Positions 44,118 to 54,033 of a stretch of DNA of 64,000 nucleotides are shown here, one piece after another. Under the pieces are notes generated by a model that saw only the letters and a program-made list of their open reading frames with translations, was not told where the DNA came from and did not search any database. Source of the DNA: Gelidibacter pelagius (lineage in GTDB: Bacteria; Bacteroidota; Bacteroidia; Flavobacteriales; Flavobacteriaceae); assembly GCF_017581925.1 (NCBI RefSeq), contig NZ_JAGEVG010000014.1, positions 83,901 through 147,900 on the forward strand, read 5' to 3'. The first letter of the stretch is position 1, and each line of letters starts with the position of its first letter. The position numbers and the translations under genes are program-made.

Positions 44118-46373
44118 ATGAAAAACTATTATTATGCAGTAGTAATGTTGTTATTAACAACACAAATCCAGGCACAAAAACTCACTCAAGAAGATTATCA
44201 AAGAGCGGTTAGTTTTATGCCCGAGAATTTAAACAATAAAACAGTTTTTAATCTTTATACTCAGGTGTATTGGTTTAAAGATAAGTCCGGACTTTGGTTT
44301 GTAGATTATGACAAAAATGGTAAGACATATAAAACCCTGTCTTTTAAGAATAATAAGATAAAACCTTTGTTTGATCACGATAAGCTAGCACAATCATTAT
44401 CCAAAATTGCGGAAAATGAACTTGAATCAGGTCAAATATCGCTCTCAAATATTGAACGAACAAAAGAAGGATATCTTAAATTCGATTTTGAATCAAAGAC
44501 CTATACACTTGACCTTAAAACCTATCAACTTCAGCTCAAAAAAGAAGAGAAGAAAGAAGAAAGGAATGAATTTGAATCTAAATCTCCAGATGGAAATTGG
44601 ATTGCTTATAGCAAAGACTATAATCTCTATATAAAGTCAACCACAACTGGGCAGGAATATCAATTGAGCCACGATGGCAAAAAGGATTATGAGTACGCAA
44701 CCTATTATGGTTGGTATGATATTATGGAAGGAGAGAATGCTGAACGGCCAAAACACTTCAGAGCCAACTGGTCCAAAGATTCTAAATGGATTGCAGCGGA
44801 TGTTGTCGATTTTAGAAATGCTGAAAAAATGTATTTGCTGGACCATAGCATCGACTCCCTTTACAAATCAAAATTACTATCCTATTATCGAGGCTCTCCG
44901 GGAGACACCACTATGGTTCATGTAAGGCCTACGTTTTTCAATGTTGAAAGCAAAAAGGAAGTGAAAACACACTTACCAAAAGGTACACATATCAATTCCG
45001 TGACTGTTGAGTGGATGGAGAGGTCTGGTCTGCTTTTGGCAGAATATTCAGAAAGAGGGTTTCAAAAAGAATTTTTAAAACTTGTAGACCTTAATAATGA
45101 AACTGAGCAAACGCTTATTGAAGAAACAAGTGAAACCAATATTGACAATTTCTGGTATAGAAAGTTAGATAAAAAACAAAAAGTCATTTTCTTATCAGAA
45201 CGCAGTGGATGGCGTCAACTCTATATGGTTGACATGAAAACGAAAGCAACAACTCGCTTGACTCAAGGTAATTATTATATCAATTCAGTGGCACATACCA
45301 GTGAAGACAAGGAAGAAATCTACTTTTTGGCATCTGGAAAGGACCTAAATATGAATCCTTATCATCAGCAACTTTATAAAGTTGATTTTAAAGGGAATAC
45401 GACCTTATTAACGCCAGAAAATGCCCATCATTCCGTGTCTTTTTCAGAAGATGGAAACTATTTTGTCGATAATTATTCAACGGTAGACAAGCCTACAAAA
45501 ACCGTGTTGAGGTTGGCGAAAACCGGGAAAATTTTAGCAGAATTAACATCAGCAGATGTTTCTGACGCCTTGGGAAAAGGATGGCAAGCGCCAGAAACAT
45601 TTCAATTAATTGCAAAAGATGGAAAAACGACTATTTATGGTGCCATTTGGAAACCAACCAATTTCGATCCAACCAAGTCTTATCCAATAATAGATCATAC
45701 CTATACTGGTCCACACACGCAAATGTTTCCAAAATCATTTGATAGAGCTTTTATGAATCAATCATTGGCAGAACTTGGCTTTATAGTGATGATGGTGGAT
45801 GGACTGGGGACTTCCGGACGTTCAAAGGAATTCCATAACCATTCCTATAAAAATATGGGAAATAATCTTGAAGATCACGTTTTGGCCATCACCTATTTAG
45901 GAAAAAAATATCCGTGGATTGATTCCGAGCGCGTTGGTATTTTTGGTCATTCGGCAGGTGGATTTGATACTGGAAGAGCAATGCTTGCATTTCCGGAGGT
46001 TTACAAAGTGGGTGTGGCGAGTTCCGCAGATCATGATTTTAGAATGGAAAAAGCGTGGTGGCCTGAAATGTATCAAGGCTGGCCAGTAGATTCAACCTAT
46101 CACAAAGTATCCAATATAACGAATGCTAAAAATTTAAAAGGAAAGCTGTTGTTGGTACATGGAGGCATTGATGAGAACGTCAATCCTTCGGCAACGTTTA
46201 AATTGGCGGAAGCTTTAGTAAATGCCGATAAGGATTTTGATTTGTTGATTTTTCCTAGTCAACGCCACGGCTATCAAGGGAAAGCTAACAAATATTTCAC
46301 CAAAAAAAGGTGGAATTATTTTGTGGAGCATTTAAAGGGAGAAACACCAATTTGGGATTTTAAATGGGAGTAA
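44118..46373 (+). CDS. Prolyl oligopeptidase / DPP IV-like S9 peptidase
   Basis: A 751-residue exported serine peptidase. After the signal peptide (VVMLLLTTQIQAQ) comes a beta-propeller (DPPIV_N, about residues 80-480, SPDGNWIAYSKDYNLYI, LSERSGWRQLYM). The alpha/beta-hydrolase domain follows, with Ser612 in GHSAGG, Asp685 in GGIDENV and His717 in SQRHGYQ. It removes dipeptides or short peptides in the periplasm, with the DUF885 protein probably acting in parallel. Upstream 264 nt carry no gene. Confidence 0.93.
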   Translation: MKNYYYAVVMLLLTTQIQAQKLTQEDYQRAVSFMPENLNNKTVFNLYTQVYWFKDKSGLWFVDYDKNGKTYKTLSFKNNKIKPLFDHDKLAQSLSKIAENELESGQISLSNIERTKEGYLKFDFESKTYTLDLKTYQLQLKKEEKKEERNEFESKSPDGNWIAYSKDYNLYIKSTTTGQEYQLSHDGKKDYEYATYYGWYDIMEGENAERPKHFRANWSKDSKWIAADVVDFRNAEKMYLLDHSIDSLYKSKLLSYYRGSPGDTTMVHVRPTFFNVESKKEVKTHLPKGTHINSVTVEWMERSGLLLAEYSERGFQKEFLKLVDLNNETEQTLIEETSETNIDNFWYRKLDKKQKVIFLSERSGWRQLYMVDMKTKATTRLTQGNYYINSVAHTSEDKEEIYFLASGKDLNMNPYHQQLYKVDFKGNTTLLTPENAHHSVSFSEDGNYFVDNYSTVDKPTKTVLRLAKTGKILAELTSADVSDALGKGWQAPETFQLIAKDGKTTIYGAIWKPTNFDPTKSYPIIDHTYTGPHTQMFPKSFDRAFMNQSLAELGFIVMMVDGLGTSGRSKEFHNHSYKNMGNNLEDHVLAITYLGKKYPWIDSERVGIFGHSAGGFDTGRAMLAFPEVYKVGVASSADHDFRMEKAWWPEMYQGWPVDSTYHKVSNITNAKNLKGKLLLVHGGIDENVNPSATFKLAEALVNADKDFDLLIFPSQRHGYQGKANKYFTKKRWNYFVEHLKGETPIWDFKWE

Positions 46374-46698
46374 ATGAATTAAAGGGTTTTCGTTATCAAC
46401 GGTAGAATCATAGGCTTGTGTTAGGACTGAAACTGTAAAGTAGGTTTTTGAAGCTGATTTCAGAAAAGAAACCGAGTTTGGACTTGAATTTATTTAATCC
46501 AGACCGAAAGTTTTAAGTAATTATGACTCCAGTTTCTTACATTTTATCGAAGTAAATGGAGTTTGTGTTTCACTAAACCCATGAAAATACCGTTGGTCGA
46601 AAACATTGTGTGGTTTTGAAATTATTTATCATATTTGTCTCATCCCCAATGATTAATAGCGCAGAATTTATTTTTTAACGACCTTAATTTACGCTATT
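46374..46698. other. Intergenic region before the STAS gene
   Basis: The 325-nt gap shows no ORF, repeat or clear promoter; near 46630 a weak -7-like box (catatttg) is visible but does not match TAnnTTTG. Confidence 0.4.
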
Positions 46699-46980
46699 AT
46701 GAATTTAGAAATCATCAAACACCCTACTTTTTTTCAAGTAAATGGTACTCTTACCAAATTCAATCTACATCTCTTCAAAAAAGAATTTTCGAATGTTTTT
46801 GATAAACGTGATTCGTTAATCATAAATATCGAAGGTCTGACCAGTATTGATCGTTATGGAGTGAATGCATTGGCGCAATTGCACAATGAATCTCTGGCAA
46901 AACGTAAAAAACTCTCTATTATAGGAATGGGATGCGATGACTTGTATGAGCATTTCAAGTCTGAAGAAACTGCAGCCTGA
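46699..46980 (+). CDS. STAS-domain protein
   Basis: A 93-residue protein with the compact STAS fold: TKFNLHLFKKEF, SLIINIEGLTSIDRYGVNALAQLHNESLAKRKKLSIIGMG. A Ser precedes Ile-Asp in the phospho-site segment, as in anti-sigma-factor antagonists (SpoIIAA type), although no cognate kinase is nearby. It ends exactly where the next minus-strand gene ends (shared TGATCA). Confidence 0.75.
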   Translation: MNLEIIKHPTFFQVNGTLTKFNLHLFKKEFSNVFDKRDSLIINIEGLTSIDRYGVNALAQLHNESLAKRKKLSIIGMGCDDLYEHFKSEETAA

Positions 46981-47427
46981 TCAACAGGACATATCTGCAA
47001 TGATTTTCCAATGGCCATTAATGTATTTGAATACAATAGTGAAAATGCCATTGGCGTTGCCTACGTTTCTTTCCAAATGGTATTCCCCAAACACCAAATA
47101 AGCACCATTTTCAATCTTTGAAATATCTGTGATGACAAATTTGAGTGTTCCAGTCTCATCAAGGGTTGGATACCCATTTTTGTAGTTTGACAAGGCCTTA
47201 TCCCAACCGTAAGTAAGACCTTTGCTCCCGAAAAACCTTAGAGAATCGTTTTTCCAATAGCCTTGCATAAACCCTTGCAAATCATGATTGTTCCACGCAA
47301 TTTCCTGATCGGCCAAAACTTTTTCTATGGCAGTTTTCGCCTCGTTTTCTGATGGAAACGTATCGTTTTTGACGTTTGAATTGCAAGAAAATACAAGTAT
47401 TAACAAGAATAGATAAATAGGTTTCAT
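46981..47427 (-). CDS. DUF4440/NTF2-like lipoprotein
   Basis: A 148-residue lipoprotein (lipobox LVFSC) with an NTF2-like cone-fold. KTAIEKVLADQEIAWNNHDLQGFMQGYWKNDSLRFFGSKG and FTIVFKYINGHWKIIADMS are the DUF4440 signature. Such domains bind small molecules or act as steroid-isomerase-like enzymes. It may belong to the downstream end of the minus-strand carbohydrate set but has a 63-nt gap to the next gene. Confidence 0.85.
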   Translation of the reverse strand: MKPIYLFLLILVFSCNSNVKNDTFPSENEAKTAIEKVLADQEIAWNNHDLQGFMQGYWKNDSLRFFGSKGLTYGWDKALSNYKNGYPTLDETGTLKFVITDISKIENGAYLVFGEYHLERNVGNANGIFTIVFKYINGHWKIIADMSC

Positions 47428-47490
47428 GGTAGAAGGTGTTGTGACGTTTGAATATTAATTCTTTCAAGAAGACGGCCTTTGAAATATCTG

Positions 47491-48084
47491 TTAAAGCGTC
47501 TTCAATCGGATATTCCTCCAATACACTTTGATGCCGCCGCCGTCGTGGATCTGTAAGGCAATTTTGCCGTTTGCCGCACCTATTTTATCATCAGAAAAGT
47601 CGACCATTTCCACACCATTTAACCAACTTGTCACTTGGTTGCCTTTTACTTTTATTTTTAATTTATTCCATTCGCCGTATTTAAGTGCGGCTTCTTTTTC
47701 TGGCGTTGGTTTTATCAGCCAACCGCGGCCATAGGATTCATAAATACCACCGGTGTGGAGATTTGGCGGCGCTACCTCTATCTGCCATCCCGCTATTTTG
47801 GTGCCTTCAATCTCAGACCGTATAAATACACCGCTGTTTCCATCGGCTTCTTGCTTGAATTCTAAGGTAATCTCAAAGTCTTTATAATTATCCTCAGTGG
47901 CGAGATAACCGTACATTTTGTCGGGGCCACTTTCAGAGATCAATAAACCATCTTCTACATACCATTTTTCGGTGCCGTAGGTTTGCCATCCGTCAAGATT
48001 TTTTCCGTTGAAAAGTTCTTTTCCAGACTGACAACTGGTCAATGCGATACTAAGTAAAATCGCGAACAAACTTATTTTTTTCAT
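47491..48084 (-). CDS. DUF1080 (3-keto-disaccharide hydrolase) lipoprotein, short
   Basis: A 197-residue lipoprotein (lipobox ALTSC). The LamG-like DUF1080 fold is clear: LFNGKNLDGWQTYG, DFEITLEFKQEADGNSGVFIRSE, WNKLKIKVKGNQVTSWLNG, GKIALQIHDGGGIKVYWRNIRLK. Members hydrolyse 3-keto-glycosides, made by Gfo/Idh/MocA-type dehydrogenases. A second DUF1080 gene and a MocA-type oxidoreductase lie upstream on the same strand. Confidence 0.9.
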   Translation of the reverse strand: MKKISLFAILLSIALTSCQSGKELFNGKNLDGWQTYGTEKWYVEDGLLISESGPDKMYGYLATEDNYKDFEITLEFKQEADGNSGVFIRSEIEGTKIAGWQIEVAPPNLHTGGIYESYGRGWLIKPTPEKEAALKYGEWNKLKIKVKGNQVTSWLNGVEMVDFSDDKIGAANGKIALQIHDGGGIKVYWRNIRLKTL

Positions 48085-48148
48085 ATTTTAAATTTAAGAG
48101 GTCAATGTCTTCTGGTCTTTAGATTGTTTGAGCCTGGATTTATAAATA

Positions 48149-48187
48149 AAAATGTCAGCCTAAAAATTGCTTAGGCTGACATTTTTT
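48149..48187. terminator. Strong bidirectional hairpin between the two DUF1080 genes
   Basis: Perfect 15-bp arms AAAATGTCAGCCTAA / TTAGGCTGACATTTT with a 7-nt loop and T or A runs at both sides. On the minus strand it begins at the stop of the larger DUF1080 gene, so it probably ends transcription there; partial read-through would feed the short DUF1080 gene. Confidence 0.8.
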
Positions 48188-49004
48188 ATAATTTTCTGAT
48201 CTTAATATTTCGAAACCAAATCGGGCTGGCATGATCCTGCAAGCCAATAAATCCTGATTTGTATTTGCCGTAATTTGGACTCTCTTTCCATTTTCCGGAA
48301 TTCTTTTTCTTATCCCATTCATCATCCCATGGCACGAATGAAAGTACTTTTTGGCCATTTAACCAATGCTCCACCTTTTCGGGTGTGAATACTATTTTAC
48401 TACTATTCCATTCGCCTACAGGATTTAGTTTTTTCTTGTTAAGATCCGGCCCGTGCATGGCGTAATCGGCGGCTGTTTTATTCAAGGGCTTTAATTCCGA
48501 TAGGTTTTCGGTGTGGCCAACGCTTTTATTATAACCAGTTAGATCGTGGATTTGAGCATAGTTGTCATCGTCTATGAGTTGATATTCGGGAGCCGAATCG
48601 TAGGGAGCGGGATAGCCTTCTTTAATATGATAAAAAATGCCGCTGTTGCCACCTTTTGGAAGTTTCCATTCCAAGTAGAGTTCAAAGTTGTCAAACTCTT
48701 CGGCACCATAAATAATGTCCCTTCCACCTGTGTAGTCTTGTTCCAATCCCAGCTCAGTATCATAAGTAAGCTCGCCGTTATTTATGACCCAGCCCGGAGG
48801 CATTTTGTCTTCATTATAGCCTCTCCAGCCCTCAAGGGTGGTGCCATCGAACAAATACTGCCACTCGACTTCAGTCTTTTGAATATCACTTTTGCTGTCT
48901 TCTTGGGTTATCGCTCCTTCTTCAACTTGTTTTTTGGTGTCACTTGAATCTTTACAGGCGATTATTGAAAGTGCCAATAGCACAGTCATTACTATTTTTG
49001 TCAT
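48186..49004 (-). CDS. DUF1080 (3-keto-disaccharide hydrolase) lipoprotein, long
   Basis: A 272-residue lipoprotein (lipobox LSIIAC). The domain has LFDGTTLEGWRGYNEDKMPPGW, DFELYLEWKLPKGGNSGIFYHI, the substrate-loop APEYQLIDD, VEHWLNGQKVLSF and SPIWFRNIKIRKL. It acts on 3-keto-glycosides in the periplasm. It starts 16 nt after the oxidoreductase, in one operon with it. Confidence 0.92.
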   Translation of the reverse strand: MTKIVMTVLLALSIIACKDSSDTKKQVEEGAITQEDSKSDIQKTEVEWQYLFDGTTLEGWRGYNEDKMPPGWVINNGELTYDTELGLEQDYTGGRDIIYGAEEFDNFELYLEWKLPKGGNSGIFYHIKEGYPAPYDSAPEYQLIDDDNYAQIHDLTGYNKSVGHTENLSELKPLNKTAADYAMHGPDLNKKKLNPVGEWNSSKIVFTPEKVEHWLNGQKVLSFVPWDDEWDKKKNSGKWKESPNYGKYKSGFIGLQDHASPIWFRNIKIRKL

Positions 49005-49020
49005 AGTTATAATTTTAGAA

Positions 49021-50370
49021 TTAAATCTGTTTCATTTTTTCTGGATCCCAACCTATAAACGCATTTTTCTCATAGCTTTCGTTACAGAGTAATGCTGGGG
49101 CCGCGGCACGAAAACCAAAAAGAGGATCTTCTGCGACTGTTCCATTATTTCGGATGGCATCGAAGAAGTTCGCGAAATGATCATAATGTGCCCCTTTATA
49201 TCCGCTTTGGGCGTTATAAACGGTGGTTAATGGCGGTTCCATTTTTTTTCTATCGGATTGGACGGCTCCTTCTTCTTTGGCTTTTGCCGCTAAAAATGGA
49301 TCATCACTTTCGCCTCCTGCATTGCGCTTTAATGTCACACGATCCCATTCAACGTCCATAGATCCTTTGCTGCCCACAAGTTTTAAATAGGTGGTGCCAC
49401 TGGTTCCATCCACAAAATTACAACGCAAGGAAAGGTTAAATGCTGGATGTTCTTTGGTATCTGGATAATCAAACATCCCTAAAAGGACATCCGGTACTTC
49501 CCGACCATCTTTCCAATATCGTAAGCCTCCCATGGCGGCAATTTTATTGGGGCCTAGAGAATTTGTGATAAAATGTAGACTGGAAAACAAATGGACAAAA
49601 AGATCGCCCGCCATCCCTGTTCCGTAATCGAGATAATTTCGCCATCGAAAAAATCGTAAAGGGTCGAAAGGAAGGTCTTTGCTTATAGAGAGATAATTCT
49701 TCCAATCTACCGTTTTTGTCGAGGCATCATTTGGAATAGGGTATTGCCAAGCTCCGACTGGGGAGTTTCGGGCCCAAAACCCTTCGGCATAATTGAGTTC
49801 ACCAATAGCCCCTGCTGCCAATAGCTCCTTTGCTTTTTCGTTGCCCAAGGAAGACATCCCTTGACTGCCCACGATATAGACCTTTCCTGATTTCTCCCAA
49901 GCATCGATAATCTCGTGGCCTTCATCGACACTGTGTACCATGGGCTTTTCGCAATAGACGTGCTTGCCGGCATTTAAGGCGTCGATGCTTATTTTTTTAT
50001 GCCAGAAATCGGGCGTTCCTATGATTACGGCATCGATGTCCGCACGTTTTAAAATGTCTTTGTAGTTTTTGGTGATCATCAAATCACTGCCCCAATTGTT
50101 TTTGGCATCGGCTAATCTGCCATCGTAAAGATCGCAAACGGCAACCAGTTCTATGTTTTGATGTTGTAAGGCCGTATTGGTGTCGGCAACACCCATGCCA
50201 CCTGCACCGATTAAGGCGATTTTTAAGGTTTTAAGATTACTGGAAGCTAAAGGCTTTCTTTCAAGAAAATTAATGGCTTCCGGTGTTTTGGCAAAAGCAG
50301 AAGGGGTTAGAACTGCAGCAGCACCTGCTAAGCCAAGGTTTCTTAAAAATAATCGTCTGGGTTTTTCCAT
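49021..50370 (-). CDS. Gfo/Idh/MocA family oxidoreductase with Tat signal
   Basis: A 449-residue NAD(P)-dependent sugar dehydrogenase. The Tat signal RRLFLRNLGLAGAAAVLT places it in the periplasm. The Rossmann motif IALIGAGGMGVAD, the catalytic region GKHVYCEKPMVHS and FRWRNYLDYGTGMAGDLFVH identify the family. Together with DUF1080 hydrolases it likely oxidises a glycoside at C3 and hands it over for cleavage (known of related flavobacterial and Bacteroides loci); the sugar is not readable here. Confidence 0.92.
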   Translation of the reverse strand: MEKPRRLFLRNLGLAGAAAVLTPSAFAKTPEAINFLERKPLASSNLKTLKIALIGAGGMGVADTNTALQHQNIELVAVCDLYDGRLADAKNNWGSDLMITKNYKDILKRADIDAVIIGTPDFWHKKISIDALNAGKHVYCEKPMVHSVDEGHEIIDAWEKSGKVYIVGSQGMSSLGNEKAKELLAAGAIGELNYAEGFWARNSPVGAWQYPIPNDASTKTVDWKNYLSISKDLPFDPLRFFRWRNYLDYGTGMAGDLFVHLFSSLHFITNSLGPNKIAAMGGLRYWKDGREVPDVLLGMFDYPDTKEHPAFNLSLRCNFVDGTSGTTYLKLVGSKGSMDVEWDRVTLKRNAGGESDDPFLAAKAKEEGAVQSDRKKMEPPLTTVYNAQSGYKGAHYDHFANFFDAIRNNGTVAEDPLFGFRAAAPALLCNESYEKNAFIGWDPEKMKQI

Positions 50371-50565
50371 TGAAGAGGTATTTATAGTTCAATTATAAGT
50401 TGAGCGCTTTTAGGAAATGCGGTGATTGTTTTCACTTGCATTTAGCTCATGGTTTAAAGTTTCAATAGCACTAATATAATTGAATTTATTTGTTTTGAGA
50501 ATTTGTAACGCTCTCGGATCGTATTTTGATCGGACAATAATGATTCAATGATTAATGCTATTAAA

Positions 50566-50598
50566 AAACCTCTCAGGTTTCAAAAACCTGAGAGGTTT
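50566..50598. repeat. REP-like palindrome
   Basis: Arms AAACCTCTCAGGTTT / AAACCTGAGAGGTTT, a RAYT-type REP about 30 kb from the transposase. It lies after the stop of the second M56 receptor gene (minus strand) and could also act as its terminator. Confidence 0.8.
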
Positions 50599-50639
50599 GT
50601 CAATGATGTTAAGTTATTAATCTTTCTTTGATAAAATTG

Positions 50640-53375
50640 CTATTGGTTTTTCTTTATTATTTTTCCATTTTTCAAAATATACCCCTTTGGGTCTGGGGCT
50701 GGTGGCAACATTTTAGGAGCAGATTTCTTTTCTAATTCGGTCAACTTAGAATACGCTCTATGCATCTTCATGTATTGCGCTTGAAATATTCTTTGATCAC
50801 CATCCGACATTTCTAAAAAACTACCAGGATATTCTGTTGGATTCTTTAATAATTTGGAGGTTCTGTCCCGTTCTAAGAGGTATTGTTTGAGATTATATGA
50901 TTGTTTCAGATCAGCTTTTGTTTCTTTAATCAAAATTGTTATTGGTGGATAATCAATACCATCAGAGTCTTTGATCATGAAAATTTGTGTCGCATCGTTA
51001 TCATAAGCTCCATTGATTAAGGTTTTGGCTTCAGCATCCATAACATTACCTTTGATGGATTGTGTTGGCTTTCCAGGTATTTTAAGTTTAAAACTTATGA
51101 TTTCTCCCCCATTGACACTAAGTTGAGCCGCTATTAATTGTGCTCTAGTCATACTCATCACATCATTAATGGGCTTAGTTCCATTTACCATTACCCGTTC
51201 TTTGTCCTGTGTTTTACTTGCCGATATAGTAGGTTGGCTTGAGATATATACCTTAGGTTCCTTACTATCGATTTGCTCTGTCGAAATATAAAGTTCTTTA
51301 ATTCTTTTGACATACGCTATAGCCTCGTCTCCTGAGATGGCTTTGTTGTTGTAAAAAAAGAGTGCGTCTTTTTTCTTCATATCAGTTATATGATCTAATG
51401 CTGCTTTGGATGGTGAATCTGTTTCATCGCGATCTGATATCAATACAACATAGCCGTCCTTCCCATCTTTACTTTCATGTTTATAAGTATAGATCTGTCC
51501 TGCAGTGCTGTTATTTAGTGCCTCCAAATACAATTTCTTCTGCTCTGCTGTAAGATTTACGGATGGCGGCGGAGGGGGAGGTGGTAAAGTTTGTATTGTT
51601 TTCGATTCTGGATTTGGCGCTGTTGGTGGAGGTGGAGGCGGAAAATTTGGAAATGGCTCGGCGTTGGCTTTTTGCGACGCATCCATTTTTTTGTAAATCT
51701 CAGTGACGCGCTTCATGTCCTTTAGTTTTAGGACATAGCTATAATCCGATTGATCATTGTAGTATTTGGCCAATTTATTATATTCTGCTACTTCCTCGGG
51801 AGTTGCTTTTTGTTGTCTGTTTTCAACAAGGCCATAATTTGGAAGTGATGGAAACGGTTCTGAAACTTGCTTTTGCTCTTCTGACATATAACTGTAAATT
51901 TCAGATATGCGATTAAAATCTTTCAGTTTGGCAGTTCTGGTTGCTTCTGGTTGAATGTTGATGTTTTTAGCAATTGCATTGTATTCTTTAAGCATCTCTG
52001 AGGTAACCGTTACTGATTTTACTTCAGTTTCCTCGTAGGATATTGCGCTTACTTCATATCCTAATTGCCAAGGTGAATTTGGATCCATCGGTTTTGGAGG
52101 AGATAGGTCAATGATTTCCTCATCAAAAATAGCGTTGGCTTCTGCAAGGGTCTTACCAACGTATTTATTGTTAAGGGTTGTAATTGGTAATCCTAATCTT
52201 TTGAAGGTGTTGATATTAAGAGTGCTGGATGTGGATACTCCTGTTTTAAGCAGCACGGGTAGAATCTTCTGTGTCAAGCCGATGCTTTTGTCATTTTCAT
52301 ATTGGATAGTTGCAGATACAAAAGTTTGTTTTTGCGCTTTCGATAAATTCGGATTAAGAGCGTTAATCTCTATTTCCAAATCTTCAAATGTGACTGAGCT
52401 ACCATTTAGTGAAATGGCATTGTTTTCATCAATATAAATCAAGATGTCTTGAATGGCATCTGAACTTAAATTTTGAGTTGTGGAGAATTTAACTACCTCC
52501 TTTTTCTCACTAAACCCATACAGGGTCAGTGCAAATAATGGCAAAAGCACAAGGCTTCTTAACCATATTTTTTGTTTTGTGGTGTGTGTTTTCATAACTG
52601 TAAATCGTTTTTTGATCACGCCTGCAACGTGACGGGTGGATGAATAATTAATGGCGTTTGCCAATGGTGACTCTGACGCATTTGATGAGAATGCCAATAA
52701 AATGTGTTGGTAGGTTGGTAATGAAATGCCTTTTTGTAGAACCGCTTGGTCTGCCAAGAATTCGTGGTTCATTTTTATGGCGTGTTTCACAAAGTAAATG
52801 AGCGGATTGAACCAAAAGATGACTTGAAGCAATTCGATAAACAAAACATCAATACTGTGTTTTTGCTTGGCGTGTGACTCTTCATGCCAAAACACTTCTT
52901 TCGGAATTTCATGTTTTTCAAATTTCTGTCTATTCAAAAAAATGTAGTTGAAAAAAGTATGGGGAGTGACCAGATCATTTAAAAGGACATGGATGACATG
53001 TTTCGATTTTTGCTTCGGATTGCGTTTGATCTTAAAAACAATCTGAATAAGGTTCTTTATAAATAGTAATCCGAAAACTAAGACACCCAATGCATAAATG
53101 CTCCAAAAAATAAAGGGTAAATAATTGGTTTCTTCGATTTGTGGACTGTGGTCAGTATAGAAAGCAACGGGTGCAAAGGTTTCTTTCGCCATCGGTAAAG
53201 CGGGTACTTCTATGTATTGCGTAAAGGTGATCAATGGAATGGCAAACGCGATGATGAGCGCCCCCAATAAGTAGAAACGTTTAAACACATGCATGTTTTC
53301 CTTTTCTAAAAAGAACTGATAGAAGATCATAAAAATCGCCAAACATGCGCCAGATTTTAAGAGATAGATTAGCAT
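50640..53375 (-). CDS. BlaR1/MecR1-like M56 metallopeptidase receptor, locus 2
   Basis: A 911-residue membrane receptor-protease. The zinc motif HEESH is at residues 164-168, followed by VIFWFNPLIYFVKHAIKMNHEFLAD; a fourth helix precedes the external domain. In that domain two related segments (EYNAIAKNINIQPEA... and EYNKLAKYYNDQSDY..., each ending SEPFPSLP or AEPFPNFP) and two Pro runs (PPPPPP, PPPPPPP) occur. No TonB-like modules are present, unlike locus 1. A BlaI repressor gene lies 74 nt upstream, in the same direction. Confidence 0.88.
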   Translation of the reverse strand: MLIYLLKSGACLAIFMIFYQFFLEKENMHVFKRFYLLGALIIAFAIPLITFTQYIEVPALPMAKETFAPVAFYTDHSPQIEETNYLPFIFWSIYALGVLVFGLLFIKNLIQIVFKIKRNPKQKSKHVIHVLLNDLVTPHTFFNYIFLNRQKFEKHEIPKEVFWHEESHAKQKHSIDVLFIELLQVIFWFNPLIYFVKHAIKMNHEFLADQAVLQKGISLPTYQHILLAFSSNASESPLANAINYSSTRHVAGVIKKRFTVMKTHTTKQKIWLRSLVLLPLFALTLYGFSEKKEVVKFSTTQNLSSDAIQDILIYIDENNAISLNGSSVTFEDLEIEINALNPNLSKAQKQTFVSATIQYENDKSIGLTQKILPVLLKTGVSTSSTLNINTFKRLGLPITTLNNKYVGKTLAEANAIFDEEIIDLSPPKPMDPNSPWQLGYEVSAISYEETEVKSVTVTSEMLKEYNAIAKNINIQPEATRTAKLKDFNRISEIYSYMSEEQKQVSEPFPSLPNYGLVENRQQKATPEEVAEYNKLAKYYNDQSDYSYVLKLKDMKRVTEIYKKMDASQKANAEPFPNFPPPPPPTAPNPESKTIQTLPPPPPPPSVNLTAEQKKLYLEALNNSTAGQIYTYKHESKDGKDGYVVLISDRDETDSPSKAALDHITDMKKKDALFFYNNKAISGDEAIAYVKRIKELYISTEQIDSKEPKVYISSQPTISASKTQDKERVMVNGTKPINDVMSMTRAQLIAAQLSVNGGEIISFKLKIPGKPTQSIKGNVMDAEAKTLINGAYDNDATQIFMIKDSDGIDYPPITILIKETKADLKQSYNLKQYLLERDRTSKLLKNPTEYPGSFLEMSDGDQRIFQAQYMKMHRAYSKLTELEKKSAPKMLPPAPDPKGYILKNGKIIKKNQ

Positions 53376-53449
53376 GATGTGTTGTTTTTAAGTTTGTTAA
53401 TTGTTATTCGGTCTCATTTCGCCTTAACGGAAATTCAAAAATTGAGTGG

Positions 53450-53818
53450 TTATGGTTTCTTTTTGATTTCGCTGTCGATGAGTGCTTTTAAATCTTCCAA
53501 TTCTGCTTTGGTGAGATTGGTCGATTTTGTGAAAAATGAAGCAAACTGCGTGGCGCTGTCGTTAAAAAAACTTTTGATGAGACCGTTAACGTGCTTGCTG
53601 AAATAATCTTTCTTCTTTACCAAAGGATAGTATTCTCTTGATTTTCCGTAGAGTGTGTACCCCACAAAATGTTTGTCATGCATCCGTTTCAATAAAGTGG
53701 CCACGGTAGACGGTGCTGGCTTAGGTTCGGGATAGGCTTCAAGAAGGTCTTTCATAAAAGCTTTTTCCATTTTCCAAAGGTGGTTCATTAAGTCTTCTTC
53801 TGTTTTTGTGAGTTCCAT
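53450..53818 (-). CDS. BlaI/MecI/CopY family repressor, locus 2
   Basis: A 122-residue winged-helix repressor. LTKTEEDLMNHLWKMEKAFMKDLLEAYP, PAPSTVATLLKRMHDKHFVGYTLYGKSREYYPL is the family core. The M56 receptor gene follows on the same strand. Its likely operator, with the classical TACA/TGTA half-sites, lies directly before the start codon. Confidence 0.93.
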   Translation of the reverse strand: MELTKTEEDLMNHLWKMEKAFMKDLLEAYPEPKPAPSTVATLLKRMHDKHFVGYTLYGKSREYYPLVKKKDYFSKHVNGLIKSFFNDSATQFASFFTKSTNLTKAELEDLKALIDSEIKKKP

Positions 53819-53820
53819 TG

Positions 53821-53856
53821 TTCTACATGTTTAGAATATGTTCTACAAATGTAGAA
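53821..53856 (-). promoter_or_regulatory. BlaI/MecI-type operator and -7 box, locus 2
   Basis: The dyad TTCTACAAATGTAGAA (53841-53856) is perfect and carries TACA/TGTA, as in known MecI/BlaI operators. A second, weaker unit TTCTACATGTTTAGAA is at 53821-53836. On the minus strand the strong dyad contains TACATTTG, a -7 box, so repressor binding would cover the promoter. Confidence 0.75.
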
Positions 53857-53947
53857 CAAAAAACAACATAACCAAATACAATGTTTCTTTTTTTTATGTC
53901 AAGAATCTATAAATGAGAAGTTATTTTAGAAATTGGGAAGAAAAAAA

Positions 53948-53994
53948 GCCACGAATTCACGAATGTCATAAAGACATACTCGTGTATTCGTGGC
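53948..53994 (-). terminator. Terminator after the M20 dipeptidase
   Basis: Outer arms GCCACGAAT / ATTCGTGGC with inner arms CACGA/TCGTG and ATGTC/GACAT make a long stem. On the minus strand it is followed by seven T residues, 40 nt after the dipeptidase stop. Confidence 0.7.
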
Positions 53995-54033
53995 CTGTAA
54001 ACTTAGCGCCTCAGCGCCTCTGCGAAAAAAATG